A DNA stretch of 64,000 nucleotides from assembly GCF_900090045.1 (NCBI RefSeq), contig NC_041779.1:434001-498000 (forward strand), written 5' to 3'. Below the pieces are notes generated by a model, which did not search any database, was not told the DNA's origin, and worked only from the letters and a program-made list of their open reading frames with translations. Position numbers and translations under genes: made by a program. This DNA comes from Plasmodium malariae. Taxonomy: Eukaryota > Apicomplexa > Aconoidasida > Haemosporida > Plasmodiidae. This document shows, one piece after another, positions 32,711 through 45,700 of the stretch (position 1 is its first letter; every line of letters begins with the position of its first letter).

Positions 32711-33394
32711 TCAGTTTTTTTGTCTGTACAAGTCATATCCCACAAACTTGTTGAAGTGGCAGGCCAAAAAGGCCCCACACAAGAAACCCCCTATATGGCC
32801 AAAAAAATCAACAGTCGGAGAAAAACTAACAAATAAAAAGAATATTAAAAAAACGCATATATTGAAAATATAATACTTTTTTGCCTTCTTCGATAAATTT
32901 TTCCAAGCCAAGAATATTTCTAAAATTGAACAACCAATTAACCCAAACCCACTAGTTGATGCGCCAACAGCAAGCTGGCAAGGGTTACATATTGTAGTTA
33001 ACACATTCCCTGTTAAACCAGACAAAAAATATATTAACAGAAACTTGCTTGATTTATATTTACTTTCAATTACTAAACCTAAATTTAATATGCATATAAT
33101 ATTTATAATTAAATGCCACCAATTCGCATGTAAAAATATGGGAAACACCAATCTCCACAATTCTCCTTGCCTGTTCAGGTTTTTTTTCCCGAAAAACACA
33201 AAGAAAAAAGTACACATACATATGTATATATATATATTAGCAGAGGGTTCATATGAAGACTAGGAAATAGTCATCGCTGCTGTAAAACATATTCGTTGGC
33301 AGTTAAACTGGGGTGCATTTTATTGTACGTTGTAAAAACATAGTATTATATAAAAGTGCATATTTATATATATGTATACACATCAGATAAAAGG

Positions 33395-33427
<33 letters not shown>

Positions 33428-33890
33428 AAGGAAATACTTAATAGACGGGCCGTAAGTAGCACCAAGAAACATCAAGATCTGCACATTTGGCAATGCTAAG
33501 TTTTCGCTCAATAAACAACTTATTATATAAATTATTATTTGGAAAAAACTAATCCATACGATTATTCTACATGTGAGGAGCGGAAGAAAAATACGTATAT
33601 ATATGTGAACAAATGTATGTGCCGTGCTTCTGTGTTGCACAATTTTGTTTGTATATATTAATATATGCTTAATATTCATATATAAGTACATACATACATA
33701 TAAACAAAAATACATGCATGCACACGTTGATATTTTATGTCGAATGTTTTGCCAATTTCATTTACTTATTTAGAGATATTTCAGGAAACAAAATATCATA
33801 AAATTTATTCTTTGAGTTGCTATCAATCAATTCAATAGTTTCAGGTGACAAATGAGCGATTTCTTCATTTTCCCAATCTCTTCTTAACAT
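32711..33890 (-). CDS. ROM3: Rhomboid intramembrane protease ROM3
   Basis: Three exons read right to left: 33890-33766, 33566-33438 and 33170-32711, with GT-AG introns that keep phase, for 237 residues. The start (MLRRDWENEEIAHLS) is a short cytosolic tail. Exon 2 holds the first membrane helix and NVQILMFLGATYGPSIK. Exon 3 continues KQGELWRLVFPIFLHANWWH, the conserved L1 loop of rhomboids (WR motif, HxxWWH-type His). The catalytic dyad is visible: Ser156 in VGASTSGFGLIG and His210 in DFFGHIGGFLCG. Rhomboids cut transmembrane segments of adhesins and other single-pass proteins. ROM3 is known from rodent malaria work as a mosquito-stage protein needed for sporozoite formation in oocysts. Assignment to ROM3 rather than another small ROM rests on size, motif and its position next to PDI-8. 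Confidence 0.88.
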
Positions 33891-36189
33891 TATTTATGTT
33901 TATATATATGTGTATATATATGTATATATATTAAAAAAAAAAAAGAAAAAGTCAACAACACTATTTATTTAACAATTTACAGTGTTATTTTTATAGAGAA
34001 GTAAAACTATTCAATACATATACATATGCTTACGTACTCATATAATTCTATATATAAGCGTATACATGTTTTTATGTGTTTACATTCTAGTATATATTTT
34101 TTTCATATACATTTATTTGTGATGTCCATATATCATAATGATAATATTTTACCTATTTAATTAATACATTAGATATTTACACCAAAAAAAATTATGCGCC
34201 TCTAAATAATTAAATAAATTATTAAAATTTACTTACAATACATTTTCGTTAATTTGTCTTACATTAACATTAAAAGCAACAGCAAAAATAAAAAAAAAAA
34301 AAAAAAAAGGAAAATAATGTGTAAATACACATATATTCCTTTTTTCTTATCCCCTAAATAACAACTTTACAAATACCGCATTAAATATATATATATGTAT
34401 TAAATTCTAGAGGTTATTCCCCTTAAGGAATAAAAAAAATATCCAAAGGCATGTTTGCTTGTAATAATCAACAAAAAAACAATCGAGTGTTAAACGATCA
34501 TAGAGGATAACAAAAGTAAAACAAAGGAATAGTAAAGAAAAATATATATGCTGAAGTAGCTTTGATGCATAAAAGAAAACAAAATGATATGACATAATCA
34601 CTAATTTTTTTTTTCTACTTCTAAAAAATATATTTTTTTAAAAGGGTGCATAAATGGAAATTAATCTAGGAACAATTAAGCATAGTTTCCTCAAAATTAG
34701 AAAAAAAGAAAAAGAAATGCATCAAAATATTTATCATATGGTGTTGATTTTCCCTCCAAATTTCAATTTAGTTCGAAAAAAAAAAAAAATATATATATAT
34801 ATATGCCTACATTTAATATAACCGTTTCACTTATACTCTAGGAATTAGTTCTTTAAATGGTAAAAATAAGCCCCAAATATATAAGTTAAAAAAAAAAAAA
34901 AAATATATTATATATATATATGCCTACATTTAATATAACCGTTTCACTTATACTCTAGGAATTAGTTCTTTAAATGGTAAAAATAAGCCCCAAATATATA
35001 AGTTAAAAAAAAAAAAAAATATATTATATATATATATGCCTACATTTAATATAACCGTTTCACTTATACTCTAGGAAGTAGTTCTTTAAATGGTAAAAAT
35101 AAGCCCCAAATATATAAGTTAAAAAAAAAAAAAAAAACTACCAAGTCTTCATTTATCATATATAAAGAATAAATAATATACTCATATACATCATGATAAA
35201 TTTATTCTAAAAAACAAGAATTAAAAAGTTAAAAATTAATGAGTACCCATTTAGACCTAATTATTATTTAAAGCCGTACCTACTATTACTAAACATTTAT
35301 TAAAATTTTTTTTTAAAAAAAAATTGTACCTTCTATTAAATATATTTATATATATATATATGGTTTATACAAATTTTAAATATACATATTCTTTCACATA
35401 TTATCAGAAGTAGAGTTTTTAAATATGTTCTTCCCATATTTAACATTTTAAAAGCAAGGTAGTTACTATATTCCTCATTACCGAAAAAAAAAAAAAAATG
35501 CACTTTAGTTTTAAGTGCACACATACATTTACTTACCCTTGTTAAGAATACACTTCTATAAATAATATAATATTCTTTTTGTTTTTTTTGCTTTTATTCT
35601 CTGATATATGAATTTTTCCGTTTTGCTTATTAAATACTATTTTATTTAATTCTTTTCAATGCATATATACATATAAGCACACAATGAAGGAAAAAAAGTC
35701 CAAAAAAAAGGCATAAAATTTAAAACCGTTTTACATGCGCCATAAATAAATATGCGTTCTAGTAATAGAGCTATAGGCGTCAACTGTATAATGTAGTATC
35801 TTCATATTCATATATATAGATATATATTATATGTTTATTTTTATACATATGTATATTATTTAACGTATACACGAGTTTCCATATACGTAGTTTAAGTGAA
35901 AAAAAAAAAAAAAAAAAAAAGCCCAAAATACATTTCTTCAAAAGTTGAAATAATTATGTAAGAATAATAAATAAGAACGCATGAGGAAATAGTAGATTTT
36001 TTTTTTTTTTGAAAAGATATTTTTTTTTTATATTGGAATTTTATTTTTTTTAAATGAAAAAGCACCCTTGAAGAAAAAAAAGTATAGTGTACATAAGAAT
36101 TTACATTATTTATATTATATTTATATTGTATTGTTTTATATACACATTTACTTCGCATATTCACAAATATTGAACGTTATAGTTATATT

Positions 36190-36224
<35 letters not shown>

Positions 36225-36394
36225 TTATTTATTTAAATATTGTTTAAAGAAAAAGAAAACAAGATCCTTTTAAAAGTTAGCATATTTTTGTTTAATATTT
36301 TTTTTTCCTTCACAAGATTAAAACACAGTTATAGTAATAATAATATTCATATATGATAATATTCAATATACATTTATATAAATAGGCTTAAAAA
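33891..36394. other. Divergent intergenic region, ROM3 / PDI-8
   Basis: 2.5 kb of AT-rich DNA that must contain both promoters. Its notable content is a three-copy 117-bp repeat (34804-35137). Otherwise there are poly(A), TA tracts (36195-36220) and Phe/Lys-rich frames that follow homopolymers. No gene can be supported. Confidence 0.65.
34804..35137. repeat. Three near-identical tandem copies of a 117-bp unit
   Basis: Copies start at 34804, 34921 and 35037. Each has about 85 nt of unique, moderately complex sequence (beginning tgcctacatttaatataacc, containing cgtttcacttatactctagg and aataagccccaaatatataag) followed by poly(A) and (TA)n. Copies 1 and 2 are identical in the unique part. Copy 3 differs at one base (ggaagtag for ggaattag). 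The spacer differs only in A and TA run length. Confidence 0.97.
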
Positions 36395-38334
36395 ATGAAT
36401 AATGCAAAGTATATTTCCTTTTTTTTATTTTTAATTTTCGTTGTTTTGCAAAAACGTGCCTATTCTCATGATGATCTTTTTAATGAGAACGTGAAAATTT
36501 TACATACTGGCGAACTAAGCAAGTTTATAACAGATAATGACATTGTTTTGGTCATGTTCTACGCACCATGGTAAGAACAGTTATAAAGAAAAAAAAATAA
36601 GAAAAGAAAGGGGAAAATGAAAGGGAAAAAGAAGAAAAAAAAGGAAAAAAAGAAAGGAAAAAAAGAAAATGAAAAAAGGAGGGATCAAAAGAAAGGAAAA
36701 AAAGAAAATGAAAAAAGGAGGGATCAAAAGAAAGGAAAAAAAGAAAATGAAAAAAGGAGGGATCAAAAGAAAGGAAAAAAAGAAATTGCAAAAAGAAAAA
36801 GTTTATATTTCCGCAAATTTTTACATTTTCCAAAAGTTTGTTTTCATTGTTAATTATGTGATACTATATACATTCGTCCATATGTCAATATATATGTATA
36901 TATATGCGTCTGTAGATGCATATGTACATCTGTACGTGTGAGGTGTATGTGCACACGTGAATACATATACCCCGCGTATATATGTGTATGCATATACATA
37001 TATGTATACGTGTGCACATTTTAATTGCGCTTCACTTCTTTCCCCCTCCCCCCTGAAGGTGTGGACATTGTAAAAGGCTAATTCCAGAATACAACGAGGC
37101 AGCAAATATATTGTTAGAAAAGAAAAGCGAAATAAAATTAGCGAGCGTAGATGCAACGACAGAGAGTGGACTAGCCCAAGAATATGGAATAACTGGTTAT
37201 CCCACTTTGATTCTATTCAATAAGAAAGTTAGAGTAAATTATGGAGGAGGTAGAACAGCGCAATCAATCGTAGATTGGTTATTACAAATGACAGGTCCAG
37301 TGTTTACAGAAATAACAGGAAATATAGAAGACGAGTTAAAGGAAAAAAAACCCTCTGTTGCCTTTTACTATGAATATAAATCGAAAGATGATGAACTATA
37401 TAAAAAATTTAATGAGGTAGGTGACAAAAATCGTGAAATTGCTAAATTTTTTGTTAAGAAAAATGATAAACATAATAAAATTTATTGTTACAGGAAAGAT
37501 GAAAAAAAAGTAGAATATGATGAAAACACCGATTTATCTGAGTTTGTTTCAACAGAATCCTTTCCATTATTTGGTGAGATAAATACTGAAAATTATCGAT
37601 TTTATGCAGAGAGTCCGAAAGAATTAGTATGGGTTTGTGCTACGATTGAACAGTATAATGAGATAAAAGAAGAAGTACGTTTAGCTGCAGCAGAATTAAG
37701 AAATAAAACACATTTTGTTTTATTAAATATTCCTGAATATGCAGATCATGCTAAGGCATCATTAGGCTTAAGTGAATTTCCCGGTTTAGCATATCAATCG
37801 AGTGAAGGAAGATATATATTAACAAACCCTAAGGAATCTTTACGTAATCATAAAGCAATTATAGCCTTTTTTAAAGATGTAGAAGCAGGGAAAATTGAAA
37901 AATCTCTTAAATCAGAGCCCATACCAGAAGATGATAAAAATGCACCCGTTAAAGTAGTTGTAGGGAATTCATTTGTAGATGTAGTTTTAAAAAGTGGAAA
38001 AGACGTACTAATTGAAATATATGCACCTTGGTGTGGACATTGCAAAAAATTAGAGCCTGTTTATGAAGATCTTGGTAGAAAGTTAAAGAAATATGATTCC
38101 ATAATTATTGCAAAAATGGATGGTACTCTAAACGAAACACCAATTAAAGATTTCGAATGGTCAGGTTTCCCAACCATCTATTTTGTAAAAGCAGGAACTA
38201 AAGTTCCTTTGCCTTATGAGGGTGAAAGGTCCCTAAAAGGATTCGTAGACTTTTTAAATAAACATGCTACCAACACACCTATTTCTGTTGAAGGGGTTCC
38301 TGAATTTGAAGATGGAACTACAGAAGAATTGTAA
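36395..38334 (+). CDS. PDI8: Protein disulfide isomerase PDI-8
   Basis: Two exons, 36395-36570 and 37059-38334, for 483 residues. Residues 1-24 are a signal peptide (YISFFLFLIFVVLQ core, then RAYSH). Domain order is the classical a-b-b'-a'. The first thioredoxin-fold active site is CGHC at 60-63 (preceded by YAPW) and the second CGHC is at 384-387 (YAPWCGHCKKLEPVYED), with the cis-proline loops GYPT and GFPT downstream. The b domains lack cysteines of that type. It forms, breaks and reshuffles disulfides in the ER, important for Cys-rich invasion and surface proteins. The C terminus is TEEL, a variant of the KDEL/xDEL retrieval signal. The intron falls inside the Trp codon just before the first CGHC, so an intron-less reading lacks the first active site. 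Length matches the P. falciparum PDI-8 I remember. Confidence 0.93.
36671..36787 (+). repeat. 39-bp purine-rich repeat in the PDI-8 intron
   Basis: Three tandem copies of a 39-nt unit containing gaaaaaaggagggatcaaaa. The third copy diverges at its end (gaaatt). It lies inside the 488-bp intron, and because 39 is divisible by three it gives artificial open frames on both strands. Confidence 0.93.
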
Positions 38335-38524
38335 TTGGTCCTTCAAACTTGTGCATATATTTATATATTTGTAAACATGTTAATACAGAAAGGGGAAAAT
38401 AGATATGCATGGACCCGAAGAGATGACATATTAAAGGTGTACCATAATTACTTATTTTGAGAATAACAAAATGTTATAAATAAAAAAAATAAAAAAATGA
38501 AAAAAAATAAAATAAAAAAATAAA

Positions 38525-38577
<53 letters not shown>

Positions 38578-39529
38578 AATAAAAAAAAATCATAAAATAT
38601 ATAATAAAATATACATTTCTCATCAGAATCTACAAACTGTATACATTAGTGCAGGGAATAAATTAAAGGTGCATAAGCAGGAATATATACGTCTACCATG
38701 AAAGCAGTTAATTGTTACTTAACCCTATCATTAAATCTTGAACACTTAACGAACTAGGAATGTTGACAGTTTTTCTGTGTACATATGTATATATGTATAT
38801 ATATATATATATATGTGTGTGTATATGTTGCCAAATGCATATTAAGATATTTGTGTATACAATAATATAACCTTATGGTTAAAACTACATTTTTTTTATC
38901 CCACATGTGAGTAAAGGGGACATTTTATTTCGATTATTAAATAAAAAATACTGTTATGAGAATATATTTATTTGTAGTGCATTTTTCTAAATAAGTTTTA
39001 CTTTTATTTGCATGAAGGCATCATATATTTTTCATACGATAATATATATATATATATATATATATATAGCTGTCATATGTATTAGATATATATATGTACA
39101 TAGTTATGTACATGTGTGCACGTAGTACATGGGAGTTTTTCATATTTTCCTTTTCAAACGCTTCATAATTCAACTTTAATCAAGGTTGTAATTTATATGA
39201 ACACATTGCAAAAGTGGAAAGACGTCTGTAACTCATTTTTTAAAAAAATAAAGGAGTAAAGGTGGGTATAAAGAAAAGTTTCCCTTTTTTGTATAGCAAG
39301 AAAGTGCAAAAATTGCGCAGTTCAGCTTCGTGTGGGACAAACATGTTTATATATATATATATATATATATAAGGACACACACGTAATAATATAATTCCAC
39401 TTTGCAAAATGGAAAACTTTTAAAAATGTTTGACAAATTTTACGTTATTCACTCATTTTAATGCTACACTTGATAACTGAAAGTTACACAAGTATGTATA
39501 TTTAACTATAAAAAAGCAAGAGAGGTAAT

Positions 39530-39562
<33 letters not shown>

Positions 39563-39729
39563 GCACCCCATTTTGCGTTTAAACGCAAGCACAGGAATTA
39601 AAATTTTCTACTAGAGTAATTTTCATATATATATATATATAACCAAATGAAAGTAAAAACGAAATATGCACAGGGGGGGAATTTTTTTTTTTTTTTTTTT
39701 CTTCCCCTTCAAGGCAAACACATATTTTA
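38335..39729. other. Convergent intergenic region, PDI-8 / SET3
   Basis: 1.4 kb of 3' flanking DNA with several TA tracts (38543-38572, 38795-38813, 39047-39068, 39350-39371, 39541-39562), an A-rich block at 38480-38545 and a poly(T) run at 39680-39700. I see no gene. Confidence 0.65.
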
Positions 39730-42700
39730 TCATCCTATGTACCCCTTGCACTTTTTCGAATGACACATACACTTAATATTTTTGTAGTTAATTCCATAAT
39801 GATATTTCAAGGGTTCATCTGGTTTTATATCTCTTGAAGCAAAAATGCCAACTGATGGATAGTTGTCACCTCTCCATATTGTAATGACATTTACATTAGG
39901 CTCACATGAATGGTTTAAAAAGCGAGCAACATTAGAAATAAACAGAGCATCAATGCATGGAATTTTCCAATCATCTGGATATGTTTCATCTACTTCAGCA
40001 GTTTCGATAAAGTAATTAAAATAACCTTTTTTGTCATATTCATGTTCTCGTGAAATCATTTCTTTTCTTGTTGTTATTTCACCAACGTAATGCATAATTA
40101 ACGAATTTGCTTTAATATATGAACAAGAAACAATATCCCATCCAATATCTCTTGTTTTAACTACCTTAACAGGGTAATGTAACCCCTCAGGGAAAACGTT
40201 AGTACATTTTGAAGGGTCACATAAACAATTACCTGAACATGCAGCTAAAACGTTAAAATCATTAATATCATAATTTTTATTTCCATCGCAATAGATTCTG
40301 TTTGTCCTTTTATGTCTTAACCCTTTGCAATATCCATTAATATATATTTCATCAAATTCTTTTTTATTATAATTTTGAGGAGCACATCCTGAACAAAGTG
40401 GTAATAAATTATATGGAGGAAGTCTGGAAAAAAAAATGGTTTTATTTACATAAGTAAAATTCATAGGTGGTAATGCATCATCTACAACATTCTCCACTGG
40501 TATTTTAAATTTTTCCTTTCCAGCAGATAAGTCTTCATAAGGATTCCATGAATCACAAAATGGTTTTTTCAATTCAATATATGCTGATATAGCTTCTTTA
40601 CTTTTTATTGGTATAAATAAATGAGCTGGTCTTTTGGCTAGCTCACAGTTTATTGGAATTTCTGTTCTTTTAATAGATATATCTAAATTTTTCAAATTTT
40701 TCATTTTTACTCTTTGATTTTCATTTATTTCTTTTTCAAAATTTAACGTTTCTAAAATGAGCACAAGTGGTAAATATTTTCCTAAACACCAGAAGGGGAA
40801 TTCATTAATCAAATTTTTACTCTTATTTTCATCATTATGACATTTATTTTCTTTATTTAATTTTTCCTCCGATATATGTTCTTCTCTACCCGCTAATGCT
40901 CCGTAATTTGTAAGTCTTCCTTCTCCATTAAACTCCTTTTCACTATTAGGATACAACTGAGTAGTTTTTGTATTATCATCTTGTTTGTTCCCCCACCCAA
41001 ACTTCTTATCTGCTATTATACCACACTCGTTGGAATAATCTTCACGATTTGAATGATTATTGTTCATCAATATATTCTTTTCATTATCTGATGTGTGTAG
41101 TAGTACACAATTTGATTGGTCTTCAATTGCATCCACTTGTTGTGTTGTATCATTTTTTATCTTCTCACCAGAAGCAGCACTATGAACTACTTCTTCTTTA
41201 AGTCTTTTCTTACATTCTTCATACATTTTCACATCTGTTTTGATCCATTCTGTAGCCAATTTCTCATTAATACATTTTTTTCTTATAAATTTATATATAT
41301 GATTAAAGTTGGTAAAAGTAGTAGATTTATAATTTTTCAAGTAAGGAACAGTTAAGGTCATAACTATTTCTTTATTTAAAAAGACATTAATTGACACAGA
41401 ATTTTTCTCAATAAGATATTTTTTCCTTTCATTTCTATTATCAAAAATACGACAATTATTTGGAATAAAACATTTGTCCACATATAGTCTTTTAAAAAAG
41501 TAAAGAATATCCCTCTTATATTCAGAAGTAGAATAATCATTTATCGTATATGCATTAACTATTTTGTATATACCATCATATCTTATACCGTAGTTTGGAC
41601 TATATTTTGTTTCTAAATTATTATGACGAAAAATTCTTATAGGCATTTGTAATAAATAAGAATTATATAATGCATTAGCATAACATTTTCTAAGACTTGA
41701 TATTTTGTTACTTAAAAAGGACAATAAATATCTTAACACGAAAAAATTACCATTATCTGTTAGTACATCATTTTTTGAATTCAATATAATTGAAGAAACG
41801 ATATGTTCATTTTTATTTATTGGATGTAAAAACAAATTATATGATGTATATTTACACAAAAAAAATAAAGAAATATGATAATTATGAGAAAAATGCGTAT
41901 TAACCTTTATATCTAAAATGTTGAAGTTGTTGCTATATAATGAGTCTACTGTTAACATATACCTCTTTTCCTTATCCGTCATTTCATTCCCATTATAGTA
42001 GTTATAGCCATAGTTAAAATTGTAGCTATTGTAATTATCTTTGCTACAACTAATATTATTATTATTACTATTATTGCTGTTACTACCGATATTACCACTG
42101 TTAACATTGTTATTATAATTAGTACCCCCGTCATTACTACTGTTACTATCATTATTACCAATAGTATCTTTTTTATTATTTCCATTAGTATCATTGTTTT
42201 TACTGTTGTACACGTGGTTGTACTCATTAAAAGATTTCATTCTGTTAATTTTTGACTTGTTCATTTTTCCCTCCATCTCTCCATCATTACCATAACAGTA
42301 ATAATCCTCTCCATTTCTATTCTTTTTATTAAGTTTATCATTCTGCATAATCATTTTATAATTATTTTTTATTCTTTCTAAAAGCATCACATTTACATTT
42401 TCAAGCTCATTTACATCTTCCGGGTAGCACCCTTCCTCTCTCTTTTTTTTTTTCTTCTGCTGCTGTTGATAATGCTGATGTTGATATTGCTGTTGTTGTA
42501 ATTTATTTTTTTTGCCCTTCTCTGAACTCTTCTTACCTCTAGGTATTCGGCCCCTTCTACGTCTGTTCTTCATTAGAGAAAGATTATTATTACAGAAAAA
42601 TTTCTTCCTCCCCCTTTTAATAGGTACATTATTACTATTATTATTATTATTACTAATTTGTTTAATTTCCTTCTTTTCTTTCACATTCCTATTTCTTAAT

Positions 42701-45700
42701 ATCAACTTTTTTTTATATTCTCCCGTTGATTCACTGTTTTTTTGAACTCCTTTCTTTTTAACAATATCTTTACTATATTCCTCTTTTTTTTTTATTTCAG
42801 CATCCTCATATTTGTTCTTATCGCTATCAAACTCAACAGAGACGCGATTCCCCTCACTATTATTATTCATAACATCTTCACATTTTGGTAATAACACAGG
42901 AATTTTTTTTTCTTCCCTTTTGCATTTTCCCCATTCTTCTGCCGCACTGTTCATATGTACATCTTTCTTATGATAATTTGCTTCAAAATTGTCTTTACTC
43001 TTATCTTTCTTACCATTTTCAGTTAAGTCGATTTTTTCGCCCCTTTCGTCATTTTCACCCCTTTCACTCTTACAATATTTCATCATTACCACATCCTCAT
43101 TTATTACACTATATTCATGCTCATCCTTTTCCTCTTTTTTATTAACCGAATGATATTCATTATGGTTACGTTGAAAACACTCTTTGTTCAAGTTAGCAGT
43201 TTTTCCTTCATTTTCGGATAACATCTTCTGCTTCTTATAAACATATGCATTGTTTTCCTCCTCATCGCTCGAAAATAATTTTCTTCTCTTTCCTTCACAA
43301 TTAAGAAAATCCTTTTTTTCATCAGTCATGTCATCATCACTAATATGCGAACTTTCCTTTTGTTCACTAGAAACACATAATTTGTTTTTTTCATTATTTA
43401 AAATTTCATTTTTTTCTGTTTCCTCAATTTTGCAACTTGTATCTTTCTTTTTCAAAGATAATTCATTATCTTTCTTTCCTACGCCTGTAATATCATTGTA
43501 ATCAAAGTTTCCATTCTCTGTACTTGTGTCAATAGTACCGCAAACACCATTCTTACTGTTTTCGTTCTTTCCTCTGCTTATTTGTGGTGAATCTGAAATG
43601 GAGATAACTACTTCTTCCTTTACCACTTCAGGAATGACCTCTTTCGCTTCTCCTGTTCCTTTTGCACTACTACACACATGAAAGCGATCAAGTTGTTTAT
43701 TTTCATCTGCTCCATCTGGGAGTTTATGGACCGCGTCGATATAACTACTTTCCTTATTGTCTACTTCTTCCACAGCATGTTCTACTAATTCATTCCCATT
43801 CCTACCAATGTTAACGTCATGGTGTTCACCCTCCTTTGGGGAATTCTTTAGGAACGCAGAGTTCTTCTCTATTTTATTTGTAGTTTCCTTTAGAGCACTT
43901 TTACGCATAGCACTGTTACACTCGTTTTCGTCATTCGAATAACTAGAGTATAAATATGGTCTATTTTTATACATAGTGCTAATTTTTCTATTATCCTTTT
44001 CGGGTAAAATAATATCGTCATATGTTTTATTAGATTGCACATTTTTTTTTGCAAATTTTATATTATGTATGTTAAAGTAGTAGGAATTTATAAAATCAGC
44101 TATAGGTATTTTTTGCTTGTTAATATTTTTATAATAATTATCAAACATAGCTAAAATAATAGAATGAGTGTCAATTAAATTATCTTTAATTCTACAATTT
44201 GAAATAGCTTTTTCATCTATATATATATTTTTGTTTTGTATTTGATAATATAATCGTAAATTTTTAAATAAACAAAAGGTATATATAAACTTTAAGGAGC
44301 TCTTTAAAATTGCAATATCGTAAGAAAATAAATTATATAACATAAATTGTTCTACTAACGAATCTTTACTAGATAATGAATCAGTAAAATTGAATCTTTT
44401 CATATGTTCTTCACGCACTAAATTTAAAAAAATAGCATTTTCATCATCTGTTAAATATCTTTTCTTAACTTCATTAACAAAAGATATATCATTATTTTCA
44501 TTTTCATCTAATATAATAATTTTTTTTTGAAAACATTTATTATTTAAACAAAAAGAAACTGAACTATTCTTACTTGAATTATCATCATCCATTTTAAGAA
44601 AAAAATGTTTTGAAATATTTATATTCGAAAATTTATTATTCATATCGTTCACATTGTTATAATAATTTTCTGTTAACTTACTTTTATTTTCCTTTTTATT
44701 TATATTCCCTACATATCCTTGATCATATTTATATTTACTGCCACTAATACTACTATTATTATTATTTCTATTATTATTACTGTTATTGATATTTCTTAGT
44801 GAAGAACGTAGTATTTTCTTGCGTGTGTTTCTTCTTCTTTTCTGTTTTATCCTTCCCCGGCGTAATTTTCTTTTTCTTCTTTCACCCACTCTTTCACTAA
44901 TACCCTTTTCAAATTGCTCGTTATTATAATCTCTTAAATTACTATTAATGCGAAATGAATTACTACCTTTTGACATTTTTTTTTCTCTCCGTCCTTTTTT
45001 TCTACCTACTTTGTTTAAAGCTACCATATTGTTACTACTAAATAAGTTGTTACTTCCGTTCTCTTTTTTGTTATCATTATGATCATCTTTGTTAACAGCT
45101 CCAATATTGTTTTTCGCCCTATATTCCTTTTTCAAGAAATTTGGATTACCTCTTTTTCTCACTTTAACAATCTCTTCGTTATCTCCTACAACACTGCACT
45201 TAACTTTGTTGCTTGTACCGCCTGGGTCATTCAGTTCGTCACTGCGACAACTGTTAATAAGGATGTTACTAGCATCACCACTGTTGTTTATGCTACCGTT
45301 TCCAATACCGGTATTATTGTTAGTGCGCCCACTAATAATATCGCTACTGTTACTGTTAACATTGTTGTTCATGTTGCTGTTAATGTTGCAGTTATTGTTA
45401 CAGCTATGATCGTTATTATTATTAACACATACTCCATTAATATCTTCCACTTTGTTTCCAGTTGATGTATTCTTATCCGTGCTTCTTCTTGCAATATTGT
45501 TACCTCCAACATTGCTCCAGTGAATGTTATTCGCATCAATAGCTTTAAAATCAGCCGAGTTGAAGTGAATGGCTTTCATATCAACACCATTCTCATCAAC
45601 ACCATTCTCATCAACGCCATTCACATCAACGCCATTCACATCAACGCGGCTCGCATCAAGGCAACTCATATGAACAGTATTAGCGTCACTACTACTTACA

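Noticed and set aside
35892..36164. 90-codon minus-strand frame upstream of PDI-8
   Set aside because: Built on poly(A)/poly(T) runs with Phe and Lys blocks; no conserved-looking segment.
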